Source: Clostridiaceae bacterium (lineage in GTDB: Bacteria; Bacillota; Clostridia; DSM-8532). From it: a DNA stretch of 5,960 nt. A program made the position numbers and the translations under genes. This document shows positions 5,442-5,960 of the stretch, piece by piece; positions within the stretch are counted from its first letter, which is position 1, and every line of letters begins with the position of its first letter. The notes under the pieces were generated by a model. That model had not been told where the DNA came from. It did not search any database and saw only the letters and a program-made list of their open reading frames with translations. The stretch lies in the NCBI GenBank assembly GCA_012727625.1, contig JAAYGP010000056.1, positions 1 to 5,960 on the forward strand. Direction: 5' to 3'.

Positions 5442-5481
5442 CCTTTTCTCAAAAGCATACCTTTCAAGCTTTGAGAAAAGG
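5442..5481 (+). repeat. Perfect 12-bp inverted repeat (stable hairpin, no U tract)
   Basis: CCTTTTCTCAAA (5442-5453) and TTTGAGAAAAGG (5470-5481) are exact reverse complements. The stem can extend two more pairs (5455-5456 with 5468-5469) past a bulged A at 5454, leaving an 11-base loop. Neither strand has a T run after the stem, so it is not a standard intrinsic terminator. It lies between the small protein gene and the AI-2E-type gene and could affect mRNA stability or read-through. Confidence 0.65.
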
Positions 5482-5499
5482 TACATAAGCTTGTATGGT
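5471..5499 (+). promoter_or_regulatory. Weak candidate promoter for the AI-2E-type gene
   Basis: TTGAGA (5471-5476) and TATGGT (5494-5499) are 17 bases apart. The -35 box matches TTGACA at 5 of 6, the -10 box matches TATAAT at 4 of 6. The start would fall near 5506, just ahead of the ribosome binding site at 5511. The -35 lies within the right arm of the inverted repeat at 5442-5481. Read-through from the upstream genes is an equally good explanation for expression. Confidence 0.28.
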
Positions 5500-5520
5500 G
5501 TAAGACTTCCGGAGGTGTGA

Positions 5521-5960
5521 ATGAAAACGGCAGACAGGTGGATAAGAATAGGAATACTTTCAAGCCTTTTTGCCGGGCTTATTTTTTTATTGGTTTTTTA
5601 CGGGAAAAGCCTTATACAAGCAATGCTGCCGCTGGCGTTCGGCGTTATACTTGCATATATTGAACTTCCTGTCGTTGAAGCAGCAGATAAATTAAAAATG
5701 TCAAGAACCGTAAGTATTTTATTAACTTTTGTCATAAGCTTTCTTATTATCGTACTGATCCTGGTTTGCATAATTCCGTTGTTAATTGAGAATATAAAGG
5801 ATTTGGCCAATATTATTCCGGATATATTTAATTCAGTATTAAATAATGTAATTTCATTTATTGAGATAAATATGCCCGCAAGCTGGCAGCAGGAAATTCT
5901 CAAAGAATTTAACAGCAGTTTTATGAAGATGCAGGATAAAATATTGCAGGGCATATACAC
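5521..5960 (+). CDS. AI-2E family (UPF0118) polytopic membrane protein, 3' end cut by window edge
   Basis: The frame from ATG 5521 is open to the last base, giving the first 146 residues of a protein that normally has about 350. GGAGGTG at 5511-5517 lies just upstream, and an in-frame TGA directly precedes the ATG, which fixes the start. Three hydrophobic segments are seen at about 9-27, 33-47 and 64-86. The pattern AMLPLAFGVILAYIELPVVE (34-53), SRTVSILLTF, then IIPLLIENIKDLANIIPDI (84-102) and an extended amphipathic region is typical of the PF01594 family. That family includes B. subtilis YrrI and YtvI and transporters named after autoinducer-2 export, though many members move other solutes or ions. 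It follows the PRC-barrel and small-protein genes on the same strand, separated by 94 bases containing a hairpin. In related genomes such genes often lie near alaS, which could be next outside the window. The substrate cannot be told. Confidence 0.85.
   Translation, partial: MKTADRWIRIGILSSLFAGLIFLLVFYGKSLIQAMLPLAFGVILAYIELPVVEAADKLKMSRTVSILLTFVISFLIIVLILVCIIPLLIENIKDLANIIPDIFNSVLNNVISFIEINMPASWQQEILKEFNSSFMKMQDKILQGIY

Noticed and set aside
5598..5960. Minus-strand open frame of 120 residues at the right edge
   Set aside because: It is antisense to the AI-2E-type gene, which has a clear start, ribosome binding site and family pattern.

Overview
This window looks like chromosome from an AT-rich, endospore-forming member of the Clostridia. 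The evidence is a complete spoIIA operon (spoIIAA, spoIIAB, sigF), strong GGAGG-type ribosome binding sites, several GTG starts, and gene families typical of clostridia (DUF1015, Amidase_6, PRC-barrel next to an AI-2E-type permease). A cellulolytic, Acetivibrio/Hungateiclostridium-like clostridium is a reasonable guess from gene order and protein style, but I cannot confirm a species. No mobile element, CRISPR array, tRNA or rRNA was seen.

Layout. (1) Positions 1-860, plus strand: 3' part of whiA, cut by the left edge; the reading frame is open all the way to the window start. (2) Positions 861-919: short gap with a very good sigma-H-type promoter and no terminator. (3) Positions 920-2475: spoIIAA, spoIIAB and sigF, the switch that turns on forespore transcription; spoIIAB and sigF overlap by 11 bases. 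(4) Positions 2526-3020: a small cysteine-amidase-like gene 50 bases after sigF with no clear terminator between them, so it may be a fourth member of the operon. (5) Positions 3025-4371, minus strand: a DUF1015 (COG4198) protein that meets the amidase gene tail to tail with 4 bases between stops. (6) Positions 4372-4696: an AT-rich divergent intergenic region with a candidate promoter for each direction. (7) Positions 4697-5426: a two-domain PRC-barrel protein and a 58-residue basic membrane-type peptide, closely coupled. (8) Positions 5427-5520: an intergenic stretch with a 12-bp perfect inverted repeat lacking a U tract. (9) Positions 5521-5960: N-terminal part of an AI-2E/YrrI/YtvI-type polytopic membrane protein, cut by the right edge.

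How they work together. SpoIIAB binds and inhibits SigF and phosphorylates SpoIIAA; unphosphorylated SpoIIAA releases SigF in the forespore. The sigma-H-like promoter fits expression at the start of sporulation. WhiA, the DUF1015 protein and the PRC-barrel/permease cluster are probably separate units lying side by side. I found no clearly new multi-gene system. The points most worth following are the possible amidase extension of the spoIIA operon, the PRC-barrel/small peptide/permease cluster with its competing hairpins, and the uncharacterised DUF1015 protein. Several starts are placed by ribosome binding site rather than by longest frame: spoIIAA at 920, the amidase at 2526, the PRC protein at 4697 and the small protein at 5250.
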